A DNA stretch of 38,879 bases from Betaproteobacteria bacterium UBA2592 (GCA_002340095.1 DDKS01000023.1:1-38879), one strand, 5' to 3'. Numbered from the stretch's first letter, positions 7,429 through 15,914 are shown. Notes: a model not told the origin generated them from the sequence alone. Numbers and translations: made by a program.

Positions 7429-8292
7429 ATGACGGCCAGCAATGATTCCGACGAACTCGAAGCCCTGTTCGATAGCGTGGCGGCTTCGGTAGCGCCTGGG
7501 GCTCCCGCGGTGGCACCGGCTCCACCTGCGCCGTCTGCTGCCTCCCCGTCCGGCATGACCAGCCAGGGGGACAGCGATGAACTGCAGGCATTGTTCGACA
7601 GTGTTTCCGCCAATTTCCAGCCGCCGGCGCCTGCCCCGGAAGGTGGGGGGGAATCGGCGGGGGACGGCCAGCAGGAATGGCCTGCCCAGGAAAACGTGTT
7701 CAACCGCATCGGCCAGATGGCCCGGCAACTGCACGACACCCTGCGTGAGCTGGGTTACGACAAACTGCTCGAACAGACGGTCAGCACCTTGCCGGATGCC
7801 AAGGACCGGCTCGCCTACGTGGCCAACCTGACCGAGCAGGCGGCCTGCCGCGTGCTCAACGCCACGGATATCGCCCGGCCGGTGGTGGATCAGGTGGAGA
7901 GCGGTGCGAAGGCCCTGGCCGAGCGCTGGGACAAGGTCTTTGCCAACCAGATGAGCACGGCCGAGTTCCGCCGGCTGGCGGAAGAGACGCGTCAGTTCCT
8001 GAAGCAGGACTTGCCCGCCGGGACGGCCCAGGTCAATGGACAGCTGATGGAAATCATGATGGCCCAGGATTTCCAGGACCTGACCGGGCAGGTGATCAAG
8101 AAGGTGGTCAGCCTGGCCCAGGAACTGGAGAACGGGCTGATGGCGGTCCTGATCGAAGTGGTGCCGCCCAAGAAGCGTTCCGAGGAGGTCAACAGCCTGC
8201 TCAATGGTCCGGTGATCAGTGCGGACGGACGTTCGGACGTGGTGGTGAACCAGCAGCAGGTGGATGACCTGCTTGAAAGCTTGGGATTCTGA
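7429..8292 (+). CDS. cheZ: Protein phosphatase CheZ (CheY-P phosphatase), with duplicated N-terminal motif
   Basis: CheZ dephosphorylates CheY-P. The helical core contains AQDFQDLTGQVIKKV, holding the catalytic glutamine (residue 221, E. coli Q147) and D217 (E. coli D143). The C-terminus VDDLLESLGF matches the CheY-binding tail of E. coli CheZ. At 287 residues it is longer than the E. coli protein (214); the extra length is an N-terminal region of about 75 residues rich in Ala/Pro with two near-identical motifs, DSDELEALFDSV (6-17) and DSDELQALFDSV (48-59). These resemble the CheY-binding peptide at the start of FliM. Start: ATG 7429 gives better spacing from AGGGG at 7421-7425 than the ATG one codon earlier (7426). 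Confidence 0.95.
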   Translation: MTASNDSDELEALFDSVAASVAPGAPAVAPAPPAPSAASPSGMTSQGDSDELQALFDSVSANFQPPAPAPEGGGESAGDGQQEWPAQENVFNRIGQMARQLHDTLRELGYDKLLEQTVSTLPDAKDRLAYVANLTEQAACRVLNATDIARPVVDQVESGAKALAERWDKVFANQMSTAEFRRLAEETRQFLKQDLPAGTAQVNGQLMEIMMAQDFQDLTGQVIKKVVSLAQELENGLMAVLIEVVPPKKRSEEVNSLLNGPVISADGRSDVVVNQQQVDDLLESLGF

Positions 8293-8302
8293 GGAGGATC
8301 GT

Positions 8303-10180
8303 ATGAGCGACTTTGCCGGCATGGAGGATCTGCTGCAGGATTTCCTGCAGGAGGCCCATGATCTGCTGTCCGATGTGGACAACAAGCTGGTGGATCTGGA
8401 AAAGATGCCCGATGACCGGGGGCTCCTCAATGACATCTTCCGGGGCTTCCACACCATCAAGGGGGGGGCGGGTTTTCTCAACGCCACCGAACTCGTCACC
8501 CTCTGCCATCTGACCGAGAACCTGTTCGACAAGCTGCGCAATGCCGAGCTGCATCTTTCGCCCGAGCTGATGGACCTGATCATGGCGGCCACCAAGAGTG
8601 TGCGGGACATGTTCGGGGAGCTTTCCGGCGGCGTCCAGCCCCTGCCGGCGCCGCCCGAGCTGCTCCATGCCCTCGAGGCAGTCTTGAAAGGGGAGCAGGT
8701 GGGCGCCGTGCAGGCTGCCTCCGCTACGCCCGCGGCAGAGGCCGCGCCGGCCGCTGCGAGTGGCGGCCCCGACTGGGACGAGCTGCACGCCAGTATCACC
8801 GGTCAGCCCGCTGCCGCTACCGGAGAAGTGATTACCCGGGCCGAGGCGGCAGCCCCCCCGGTGGCGCCCGCCGAACCCGAGAAGCCGGCTGCCTTCGGGC
8901 GGCGCGCCAGTGACCGTCCGGTGTCGGGCAATGGTGGCGCCGGGCGTCGTGTGGAAGAGCGGGCCCGGGAAAATACCATCCGGGTCGACACCTCTCGCCT
9001 CGATCAGGTGCTCAACCTTTCCGGCGAGATCGGGCTGACCAAGAACCGGCTCACCAGTCTGCGGGCCGACATCCTGGCCGGCAAGAACGACGCGGAGACC
9101 CTGCACGCCCTGGATCAAGCCGTCAGTCAGCTCGATCTGCTGGTGTCCGACTTGCAGAACTCGGTCATGAAGACCCGCATGCAGCCGATCGGCCGCCTGT
9201 TCCAGAAGTATCCGCGCATTGCCCGGGATCTGGCGCGCCAGCTTGGTAAAGACGTGGAGCTGGTGCTCGCCGGGGAGGAAACCGAGGTCGACAAGACCAT
9301 GATCGAAGATCTGGCCGACCCACTCATCCACCTGATTCGCAACGCGGTGGACCATGGGGTGGAAAGCCCGGCCGAGCGGGCTGCTGCCGGCAAGTCCGCC
9401 AAGAGCCTGGTGCGCCTTGAAGCACGCCAGGAAGGGGATCACATCGTCCTCATCGTTGCCGATGACGGTCGCGGCATGAGTGCCGAGCGTATTCGCGCCA
9501 AGGCCGTCGAAAAGGGGCTGATCACCGAGGAGGAAGCCAATACCCTCGATGACCGGCAGAGCTTCAACCTGATCCTGTTGCCCGGATTTTCCACCAAGAC
9601 CGAGATTTCGGATGTGTCCGGTCGGGGCGTGGGCATGGATGTGGTCAAGACCAACATCCAGAAGCTGAACGGCTCCATCGAGATCCGTTCCGAGCCCGGC
9701 AAGGGTTCCGTGTTCCTGATCTCCCTGCCGCTCACCCTGGCCATCCTGCCCGTGCTGCTGGTGTTGCTGGGCGACCAGCCCTTTGCCCTGCCCCTCTCCC
9801 TGGTGCGGGAAATTCTGCCCATCGAGCGGGACAAGATCCAGGAGGTGGGGGGCAAGTCCACCCTGGTGGTACGGGGCGAGATCCTGCCGGTGGTTTCCCT
9901 GGCCCGGCTGCTGGGCTGGCCCCAGGAGCGCTACCCGGAATACGGGGTGCTCATGCAGACGGCGGAGCGCAGCTTCATCCTGGGGGTGGACAGCTTTGCC
10001 GGACGGGACGATGCGGTGATCAAGTCCCTGGAAGACTTCCGTCCCCGGGGCGTGGCGGGGGTCACTACCTTGTCCAATGGCCAGATCGTGCTGATCCTGG
10101 ACATGAAGGAACTGCTGGCCGATGGGGGGCAGCACATGGATGGAATAGGGCGGGGGATTCCGGCCCTCGATTTTGTTTGA
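8303..10180 (+). CDS. cheA: Chemotaxis histidine kinase CheA
   Basis: CheA autophosphorylates in receptor arrays and passes phosphate to CheY, CheB and probably the CheV receivers. Domains: Hpt/P1 (about 1-110) with phospho-histidine H50 in GFHTIKGG; a low-complexity Ala/Pro linker (about 130-225); dimerisation P3 (about 230-290, TIRVDTSRLDQVLNLSGEIG); ATPase P4 with N-box HLIRNAVDHGVE, G1 DDGRGM and G2 GRGVGMDVVK; CheW-like P5 from about 480. No recognisable P2 (CheY/CheB-binding) domain lies in the linker; instead there is a short motif PDWDELHASITG at 156-167. Length 625. AGGAGG at 8292-8297 sets ATG 8303. Last gene of the chemotaxis block, followed by a terminator. Confidence 0.97.
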   Translation: MSDFAGMEDLLQDFLQEAHDLLSDVDNKLVDLEKMPDDRGLLNDIFRGFHTIKGGAGFLNATELVTLCHLTENLFDKLRNAELHLSPELMDLIMAATKSVRDMFGELSGGVQPLPAPPELLHALEAVLKGEQVGAVQAASATPAAEAAPAAASGGPDWDELHASITGQPAAATGEVITRAEAAAPPVAPAEPEKPAAFGRRASDRPVSGNGGAGRRVEERARENTIRVDTSRLDQVLNLSGEIGLTKNRLTSLRADILAGKNDAETLHALDQAVSQLDLLVSDLQNSVMKTRMQPIGRLFQKYPRIARDLARQLGKDVELVLAGEETEVDKTMIEDLADPLIHLIRNAVDHGVESPAERAAAGKSAKSLVRLEARQEGDHIVLIVADDGRGMSAERIRAKAVEKGLITEEEANTLDDRQSFNLILLPGFSTKTEISDVSGRGVGMDVVKTNIQKLNGSIEIRSEPGKGSVFLISLPLTLAILPVLLVLLGDQPFALPLSLVREILPIERDKIQEVGGKSTLVVRGEILPVVSLARLLGWPQERYPEYGVLMQTAERSFILGVDSFAGRDDAVIKSLEDFRPRGVAGVTTLSNGQIVLILDMKELLADGGQHMDGIGRGIPALDFV

Positions 10181-10203
10181 TCAATGAATTCAATGTCTTG
10201 AAG

Positions 10204-10225
10204 AGGGCCCTGCGGGGCCCTTTTT
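10204..10225 (+). terminator. Intrinsic terminator after cheA
   Basis: Perfect 7-bp stem AGGGCCC (10204-10210) and GGGCCCT (10215-10221) with a TGCG loop, ending in TTTTT at 10221-10225. It lies 23 bases after the cheA stop and closes the chemotaxis block. Confidence 0.9.
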
Positions 10226-10256
10226 GCTTTGGTGCGATTCGGGAGCGGTGGCGATC

Positions 10257-10346
10257 TTGACGTGGACTTAACATCCATTTTAAAAAACCGGTGTACCTAT
10301 TTAATTTTTCTGGATTTTTTCTATAATAGGCCCATCCAACCGGTTG
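10257..10346 (+). promoter_or_regulatory. AT-rich promoter region of flhB with palindrome CAACCGGTTG
   Basis: This is the most AT-rich stretch in the window. Two possible sigma-70-type promoters can be drawn: TTGACG (10257-10262) with 17 bases to TTAAAA, and a perfect -10 TATAAT at 10322-10327 with a poor -35. No sigma-54 (GG-N10-GC) or sigma-28 motif fits. A 10-bp palindrome, CAACCGGTTG, lies at 10337-10346, just after the -10 and in front of the flhB start; the core ACCGGT also occurs at 10287-10292. The palindrome could be an operator. The exact promoter is uncertain; that a promoter lies here is likely because a strong terminator precedes it. Confidence 0.5.
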
Positions 10347-10353
10347 TCAGTCC

Positions 10354-11490
10354 ATGGCAGAAGAAAGCGACCTCGAGAAAACAGAGCAGCCCACAGGCAG
10401 GCGCATAGAGCAGGCGCGCGAGCAGGGCCAGGTTCCCCATTCGAAGGAGCTGGGGAGTTTTCTCGTGCTGATCGTGGCAGCCGGGGTTTTCTGGCTGATG
10501 GGCGGCTGGGTGGTGCAACAGGCCATGCGGCTGATGACCGAAGGGCTTACCATGGATGCCGCCTTTCTCAAGCAGCCCGAGCTGGCGCTTTTGCGGCTGC
10601 ACGATCTGGCCCTGGATGCCCTGATCACTTTTTCTCCCCTCGTGCTGGGCCTGATCGTGGCCAGCATCCTGCCCTCCTTCATGCTCAACTCCTGGGTGTT
10701 CGCTCCCAAAGCCCTCATGCCCAATCTGGGCAAGCTGAATCCTATCGCTGGCATCGGCCGCATGTTTTCCTGGGAAAGCCTGATGGAGTTGGTCAAGGCT
10801 ATGCTCAAGTCGCTCGTGATCGGAGGCGCGGCCGTCCTGATCATATGGAGCGAGTGGGAGGATATCTTCGGCATGTTGGGCATGCCCCTGGAGGCAGGCC
10901 TGGCCATGGCCGGTCATCTGCTGACCTGGTCCTTCCTGCTGATCGTGGCGGCCATGCTGTTCATCGTCGTGGCCGATGTGCCGTTCCAGATCTGGCAATA
11001 CTATGACAAGCTCAAGATGACCAAGGATGAGGTGCGCCGGGAAAGCAAGGAAATGGACGGCGACCCCCTGGTCAAGGGCCGCATCCGCAGCCTCCAGCGG
11101 GAGGCGGCGCGCCGGCGCATGATGGCGGCGGTGCCCACGGCCGACGTGATCGTGACCAACCCCACCCATTTTGCGGTAGCTCTGTCCTACAAGGATGGCA
11201 TGGCGGCCCCCAAGGTTCTGGCCAAGGGCATGGGGGCCATCGCCCAGAAGATCAAGGCCCTGGGGGCGGAGCACGGCGTTCCCATGCTGGAAGCGCCTCC
11301 CCTGGCCAGGGCCCTGTATCGGCATGTCGAGATCGATGACGAGATCCCCGGGGCCCTCTATGGAGCTGTGGCCGAAGTCCTGGCCTACGTCTATCAGCTC
11401 TCCCAGTGGCGCGCCAGGGGGGGGGAATACCCGATGCCGCCCCGGGATGTGGCAGTGCCGCCTGAGCTGGCCGTACCGGAGGCTGCCTGA
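10354..11490 (+). CDS. flhB: Flagellar export apparatus protein FlhB
   Basis: FlhB is the inner-membrane export gate protein that switches substrate class from hook to filament when the hook is complete. The N-terminus (SDLEKTEQPTGRRIEQAREQGQ) is typical; four membrane segments lie in about residues 30-210; the autocleavage motif NPTH is at residues 269-272, the same place as in Salmonella, followed by FAVALSYKDGMAAP. Length 378 is normal. There is only a weak ribosome site before ATG 10354. The stop codon overlaps the flhA start by one base, so the two are translationally coupled. First gene of the flhB-flhA-flhF-flhG-fliA-mot run. Confidence 0.97.
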   Translation: MAEESDLEKTEQPTGRRIEQAREQGQVPHSKELGSFLVLIVAAGVFWLMGGWVVQQAMRLMTEGLTMDAAFLKQPELALLRLHDLALDALITFSPLVLGLIVASILPSFMLNSWVFAPKALMPNLGKLNPIAGIGRMFSWESLMELVKAMLKSLVIGGAAVLIIWSEWEDIFGMLGMPLEAGLAMAGHLLTWSFLLIVAAMLFIVVADVPFQIWQYYDKLKMTKDEVRRESKEMDGDPLVKGRIRSLQREAARRRMMAAVPTADVIVTNPTHFAVALSYKDGMAAPKVLAKGMGAIAQKIKALGAEHGVPMLEAPPLARALYRHVEIDDEIPGALYGAVAEVLAYVYQLSQWRARGGEYPMPPRDVAVPPELAVPEAA

Positions 11491-13583
11491 TGGCCGGCGC
11501 AGCTCTGATCCTGCAAAACGTTTTTGGCCGGGTGAATGCCTTCCAACTGGCGGCCCCGGCGCTGATCATCATGGTTCTGGCCATGATGGTGCTGCCTCTG
11601 CCACCGTTCCTGCTGGATGTGCTGTTTACCTTCAACATTGCCTTGTCCATCCTCGTCCTGCTGGTGGCGGTTCAGGTCAAGCAGACCCTGGAATTTTCCG
11701 TCTTCCCCACGGTGCTGCTGGTGACCACCCTGCTGCGACTGTCCCTCAACGTGGCTTCCACCCGGGTGGTGATGCTCGAAGGGCATAGCGGTCCCGGAGC
11801 GGCGGGCAAGGTGATCGAAGCGTTTGGCGAGTTTCTGGTGGGCGGCAATTACGCGGTGGGCATCATCGTGTTCTTGATTCTGGTGATCATCAACTTCATG
11901 GTGATCACCAAGGGTGCCGGACGGGTGGCGGAAGTAGCCGCCCGTTTCACGCTGGATGCCATGCCGGGCAAGCAAATGGCCATCGATGCCGACCTCAATG
12001 CCGGTTTGATCGGTGAGGATGAAGCGCGCAAGCGCCGTCAGGACGTGGCCAGGGAGGCCGAATTCTTCGGCTCCATGGATGGTGCTTCCAAATTCGTGCG
12101 CGGTGATGCCATCGCCGGCATCATTATTACCTTGATCAACGTCATCGGCGGTCTTGTCATTGGCGTCTTGCAACACGACATGGCCCTCGCCGAGGCAGCT
12201 CGAAACTACACCTTGCTTGCCATCGGGGATGGCTTGGTGGCCCAGATTCCCGCCCTCGTGATTTCGATTGCGGCGGGCATGGTGGTGACACGGGTTTCTG
12301 ACGAGAAGGATCTCAGTGTCCAGTTCATCGGCCAGGTGTTCCACAGTCCCAATGTGGTTTACATCACCGCCGGCATTCTCGGTGGCATGGGCATGATTCC
12401 CGGGATGCCGAATCTGGTATTCCTGCTTTTGGCAGCGGGCCTCACCTACTTGGGCTGGCGCATGGCCGAAAAGAAACGACAGCAGGTGCGCATGGCGGCA
12501 GTGGCGGCGCCTGCCGCTCCGCCGCCGGTCCAGGAGTCCCAGGAAGCCAGCTGGTCCGATGTGGTTCCCCTCGATGTGCTGGGCCTGGAAGTGGGCTACC
12601 GCCTGATCCCCTTGGTCGACAAGGCCCAGGATGGAGAGTTGTTGCGGCGCATCCGGGGAATTCGCAAGAAGTTCGCCCAGGAAGTCGGTTTTCTGGTGTC
12701 GCCGGTACACATCCGCGACAACCTGGAGCTCAAGCCCAATGCCTACCGGATCCTGCTCAAGGGAGTGGAAGTCGGCAAGGGAGAGGCGTTCCCTGGACAG
12801 TTGCTGGCGATCAATCCCGGACGGGTGGCGGGGACCCTGGCCGGCACCCCCACCACCGATCCCGCCTTCGGTCTGGCGGCGGTCTGGATCGAGCCGGGGC
12901 TGCGGGACCAGGCCCAGGCGTACGGCTATACCGTGGTGGATGCCTCCACGGTCGTGGCCACCCATCTGAATCATCTCATCCTGAGCAATGCATCCGGCCT
13001 CCTCGGACGTATGGAGGTGCAGCAACTGCTCGACCATCTGGGCAAGGAAATGCCCAAACTGGTGGAGGATCTGGTGCCCAAGGTCCTGCCCCTGGGCACG
13101 CTCCAGAAGGTGCTGCAGAACCTCTTGGACGAGGGGGTGCACATCCGCGACATGCGCACCATCATCGAGACCTTGGCCGACCATGCCGGCCGGACACAGA
13201 ATCCGGACGAACTCACTGCCCAGGTTCGCACCGCCCTGGGGAGGGCCATCGTCCAGCAACTCTATCCTTCCGGCAACGAGATGGCGGTGCTGACCCTGGA
13301 TCCACAGCTCGAACGCCTGTTGATCCAATCGGTGACGGGTACAGCGGGGGCCGCAGCCCTGGAGCCTGGTCTAGCCGATGGGCTTCTCAAGGAAGCGGCC
13401 GCTGCGGTCCAGCGTCAGGAGGCGCTTGGCCTGCCGGCCGTCCTGCTCGTGCCTGGCGCCATTCGCCTGCTGCTTTCCCGCTTCCTGCGGCGCAGTATTC
13501 CCCAGCTCAAGGTGATCGCCCATGGCGAAGTGCCTGACAACAAGATCATCAAAGTGACCTCGATCATCGGAGGTAGGTCATGA
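11490..13583 (+). CDS. flhA: Flagellar export apparatus protein FlhA
   Basis: FlhA is the nonameric export gate component that docks chaperone-substrate complexes. The N-terminal half has about eight membrane helices; the conserved FHIPEP-region hallmarks are visible in VFPTVLLVTTLLRLSLNVASTR, in GGNYAVGIIVFLILVIINFMVITKGA and in DAMPGKQMAIDADLNAGLI. After a linker near residue 330-350 comes the cytoplasmic domain, which includes LGLEVGYRLIPLVD and the later EPGLRDQAQAYGYTVVDASTVVATHL. Length 697 is normal. The end overlaps flhF by four bases (ATGA). Confidence 0.97.
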   Translation: MAGAALILQNVFGRVNAFQLAAPALIIMVLAMMVLPLPPFLLDVLFTFNIALSILVLLVAVQVKQTLEFSVFPTVLLVTTLLRLSLNVASTRVVMLEGHSGPGAAGKVIEAFGEFLVGGNYAVGIIVFLILVIINFMVITKGAGRVAEVAARFTLDAMPGKQMAIDADLNAGLIGEDEARKRRQDVAREAEFFGSMDGASKFVRGDAIAGIIITLINVIGGLVIGVLQHDMALAEAARNYTLLAIGDGLVAQIPALVISIAAGMVVTRVSDEKDLSVQFIGQVFHSPNVVYITAGILGGMGMIPGMPNLVFLLLAAGLTYLGWRMAEKKRQQVRMAAVAAPAAPPPVQESQEASWSDVVPLDVLGLEVGYRLIPLVDKAQDGELLRRIRGIRKKFAQEVGFLVSPVHIRDNLELKPNAYRILLKGVEVGKGEAFPGQLLAINPGRVAGTLAGTPTTDPAFGLAAVWIEPGLRDQAQAYGYTVVDASTVVATHLNHLILSNASGLLGRMEVQQLLDHLGKEMPKLVEDLVPKVLPLGTLQKVLQNLLDEGVHIRDMRTIIETLADHAGRTQNPDELTAQVRTALGRAIVQQLYPSGNEMAVLTLDPQLERLLIQSVTGTAGAAALEPGLADGLLKEAAAAVQRQEALGLPAVLLVPGAIRLLLSRFLRRSIPQLKVIAHGEVPDNKIIKVTSIIGGRS

Positions 13584-15034
13584 ATGTAAGAAAATTCATT
13601 GCCGTCAATGCACGGGAAGCCCTGCGCAAGGTCAAGGAGACCCTGGGGCCGGATGCCATCATCCTCTCCAACCGGGGGGTGCCCGGAGGCGTCGAGATCA
13701 TGGCGGTCGCAGCCCGGGACATGGCCATGATGGTGCCGCCGGCGGAAGAAGCCGCCCCGGCCCGGATGACGCGTCCGGCGAGGGCGGAGGAGGATGACTA
13801 TCGTGTCAGCCTTTCCGCAGCGGCCGGCCCGGGCCGTACCCCAGGTGCGCCGGCGGGTCAGGTTGTCGCCCCGCCGCAGGCGGCGGCTCCCCGGTCGGCG
13901 ACAGCCCCCTTCCGGCCTGCCGAAGCGCCCCCGCGTCCTGCCGTTCAGGCCGCAGTCAATGCCTCGATCCCCAAGCCGGCATCCCTGCGGACCCCGGCCC
14001 AGGAGTCGCCGCGTCCTGGGCCGCATGCCGGCCCCGTTCCTCCCGTCCATGCTCGGCCGGCTCCTGCAAAGACCGAGGCGGAGGTGATTCCTGCCGAGGT
14101 GATGGATGAAATCCGCTCCCTGCGCCGCATCGTCGAGCAACATCTGGCCGGTTTTGCCTGGGGTGAGACGGCGCGCAAGGAGCCCGTCAAGACCGAGGTG
14201 CTGCGCCAGATGCTGGATGCCGGTTTCTCGCCCCAACTGGCGCGGGAGCTGCTGGCCGAACTGCCGCCGGAAATGGATGCCGTGCAGGCGGTGGCCTGGG
14301 TGCGCGGCGTGGCCGATCGCAGCCTGATGACCCTGAATGCCGAAAGCGACATCATCGACCGCGGTGGAGTCTATGCCCTGATGGGGCCGACCGGGGTGGG
14401 TAAGACCACTACCACGGCCAAGCTGGCGGCACGCTGCGTGCTGCGTCACGGGGCCAGCAAGGTGGCCCTGGTCACCACCGACAGCTACCGGATCGGTGCC
14501 CACGAGCAGTTGCGCATCTATGGCCGCATCCTGGGCGTCACCGTGTATCTGGCCAAGGACGCCCTCGAACTGCAACAGATCCTGGCTGAACTCAAGCATA
14601 AGCACATGGTCCTCATCGACACCATGGGCATGAGCCAGCGGGATCGGCTGGTGGCTGAACTCAACGCCATGCTGACCGATTGCGGTGTGCGCCGTCTGCT
14701 GGTCATGTCGGCCACTTCCCGCGGCGATACTCTGGACGATGTGGTCGCTGCCTACCGGGGTGACGATCTGGCCGGCTGCATTCTCACCAAGGTCGATGAG
14801 ACGGCCAGCCTTGCGCCTTCCCTGGATGCCATCATGCGGCATGGTCTGAAACTGCACTACGTCTCCAATGGTCAGCGGGTGCCCGAGGATCTGCATCTGC
14901 CCAACCGGGCCTATCTCCTGCATCGTGCCTTCAAGGAGTCGCCGGAGGTTTCGCCGCATCGCTACAGCGGCCTCGAGCCCGGTCTGATGATGGCCAATGC
15001 CGGAGTGGCGGTTGCCGGAGGGCGGCGTGGCTGA
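13580..15034 (+). CDS. flhF: Flagellar placement GTPase FlhF (SRP-type)
   Basis: FlhF marks the pole for flagellum assembly. Layout: short B region with MNVRKFIAVNAREALRKVKETLGPDAIILS, a Pro/Ala-rich disordered stretch (about 55-165), an N domain, then the SRP-like G domain: P-loop GPTGVGKTTTTAKLA (269 on), TTDSYRIGAHEQLRIYGRILGV, switch motif IDTMGMSQRD and TKVDETASLAP. Length 484. Its ATG overlaps the flhA end by four bases, and it overlaps flhG by eight. Presence of FlhF and FlhG argues for a polar rather than peritrichous flagellum. Confidence 0.96.
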   Translation: MNVRKFIAVNAREALRKVKETLGPDAIILSNRGVPGGVEIMAVAARDMAMMVPPAEEAAPARMTRPARAEEDDYRVSLSAAAGPGRTPGAPAGQVVAPPQAAAPRSATAPFRPAEAPPRPAVQAAVNASIPKPASLRTPAQESPRPGPHAGPVPPVHARPAPAKTEAEVIPAEVMDEIRSLRRIVEQHLAGFAWGETARKEPVKTEVLRQMLDAGFSPQLARELLAELPPEMDAVQAVAWVRGVADRSLMTLNAESDIIDRGGVYALMGPTGVGKTTTTAKLAARCVLRHGASKVALVTTDSYRIGAHEQLRIYGRILGVTVYLAKDALELQQILAELKHKHMVLIDTMGMSQRDRLVAELNAMLTDCGVRRLLVMSATSRGDTLDDVVAAYRGDDLAGCILTKVDETASLAPSLDAIMRHGLKLHYVSNGQRVPEDLHLPNRAYLLHRAFKESPEVSPHRYSGLEPGLMMANAGVAVAGGRRG

Positions 15035-15914
15035 TTTCCGCTGCGACCAGGCCGCCGGCCTGCGGCGCATGTTCGGCCGCAGCCAGCTGCGCGTGATTGC
15101 CTTTGCCTCCGGCTCTCCCGGGGTTGGCAAGACCGCCATCGTCGCCAATGTGGCCGTGGCCCTGGCTCGGCAGGGCAAGGAAGTGCTCGTGGTGGACGAG
15201 AACCGGGGCGCCAGCGGCGTGGGCAGTTTTTTTGGCCTGCATCCCCAGGGGGAGCTGCAGCAGGTGCTGAACCGCCAGCGGCGGCTCGAGCATGTGCTTT
15301 TCAGCCCCGTGGCTGGCGTCAGCATCCTGCCGGCGGGATGTGCCGCCCGGCAATTGGGATGCCTGAGCCCGCTCCAGCAGCAGGCCTTGCTGGAGGGCGT
15401 GGCCTCCCTGGAGCGGCCGGTGGATGTGATCCTCGTCGACACCAGTCACGAGCACGACCATGGCTTTTCCCCCTGGGGGCTGGCGGCGGGGGAGACCGTC
15501 ATCGTGGTGTCGGGCAGCGGCAGCTCGATCACGGACTCTTATGCGTTGATCAAGAAGGTGAGCCAGTCCCTGGCCCGTCGCCACTTCCGCATCCTGGTGA
15601 ACCGGGTCAAAAACCCCGGGGATGGTCATGTCATTTATGGCAACCTGCGCAAGGTGGCGGCCCAGCGCGGCGTGGCCCAGCTGGAGTTCGGCGGGGCCAT
15701 CCCCCAGGATGAAGCGCTGCACCGGAGCGCGCGTCTGGGGCAGGCCATCGTCGGCAGCCTGCCTGATTCGCCCGCGGCGGTGGCGCTGCGCGAATTCGCG
15801 GCCGAATTGCTGGCCTGGCCTGGGGCCGAATACGAACAGGGTGGGGTCGAACAATTCATTCGGCAACTGTTAAACTTGAGCCATCGTTTAACACCCAGAG
15901 TCCTGCACGCCTAA
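15027..15914 (+). CDS. flhG: Flagellar number regulator FlhG/FleN (MinD-like ATPase) with altered nucleotide-binding motifs
   Basis: FlhG (FleN) is a MinD/ParA-family ATPase that limits flagellar number and stimulates FlhF. The N-terminal DQAAGLRRMF (residues 7-16) is the FlhF-activating helix seen in this family. The P-loop reads SGSPGVGKTA: the Walker lysine K35 is kept, but the signature lysine of the deviant MinD motif (KGGxGKT) is serine 30. The usual D-x-D after the second strand is D57-E-N59, and the normal GLANVD stretch is GASGVG. The switch-II aspartate is in ILVDTSHEHDHG. I chose GTG 15027 because GGAGGGC at 15017-15023 precedes it; it gives an 8-base overlap with flhF. Length 295. 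fliA starts directly after the stop. Confidence 0.9.
   Translation: MADFRCDQAAGLRRMFGRSQLRVIAFASGSPGVGKTAIVANVAVALARQGKEVLVVDENRGASGVGSFFGLHPQGELQQVLNRQRRLEHVLFSPVAGVSILPAGCAARQLGCLSPLQQQALLEGVASLERPVDVILVDTSHEHDHGFSPWGLAAGETVIVVSGSGSSITDSYALIKKVSQSLARRHFRILVNRVKNPGDGHVIYGNLRKVAAQRGVAQLEFGGAIPQDEALHRSARLGQAIVGSLPDSPAAVALREFAAELLAWPGAEYEQGGVEQFIRQLLNLSHRLTPRVLHA
15869..15892. repeat. Inverted repeat GTTAAAC-N10-GTTTAAC before fliA
   Basis: Perfect 7-bp inverted arms GTTAAAC (15869-15875) and GTTTAAC (15886-15892) separated by 10 bases, inside the end of flhG and 22 bases before the fliA start. The arms are AT-rich in a GC-rich gene. It could be an operator or form a small RNA hairpin near the fliA translation start. 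No recognised consensus. Confidence 0.55.

Noticed and set aside
5163..7739. Very long open frame on the minus strand (858 codons) opposite cheV-cheV-cheY
   Set aside because: It is antisense to four clear genes and has the His/Gly/Leu-rich make-up of a shadow frame in GC-rich coding DNA. The same holds for 8216-10135 and 11394-13328 on the minus strand.
14997..15026. Earlier ATG giving a longer FlhG
   Set aside because: It would overlap flhF by 38 bases with no ribosome site; GTG 15027 has GGAGGGC and starts directly at the conserved FlhG N-terminus.
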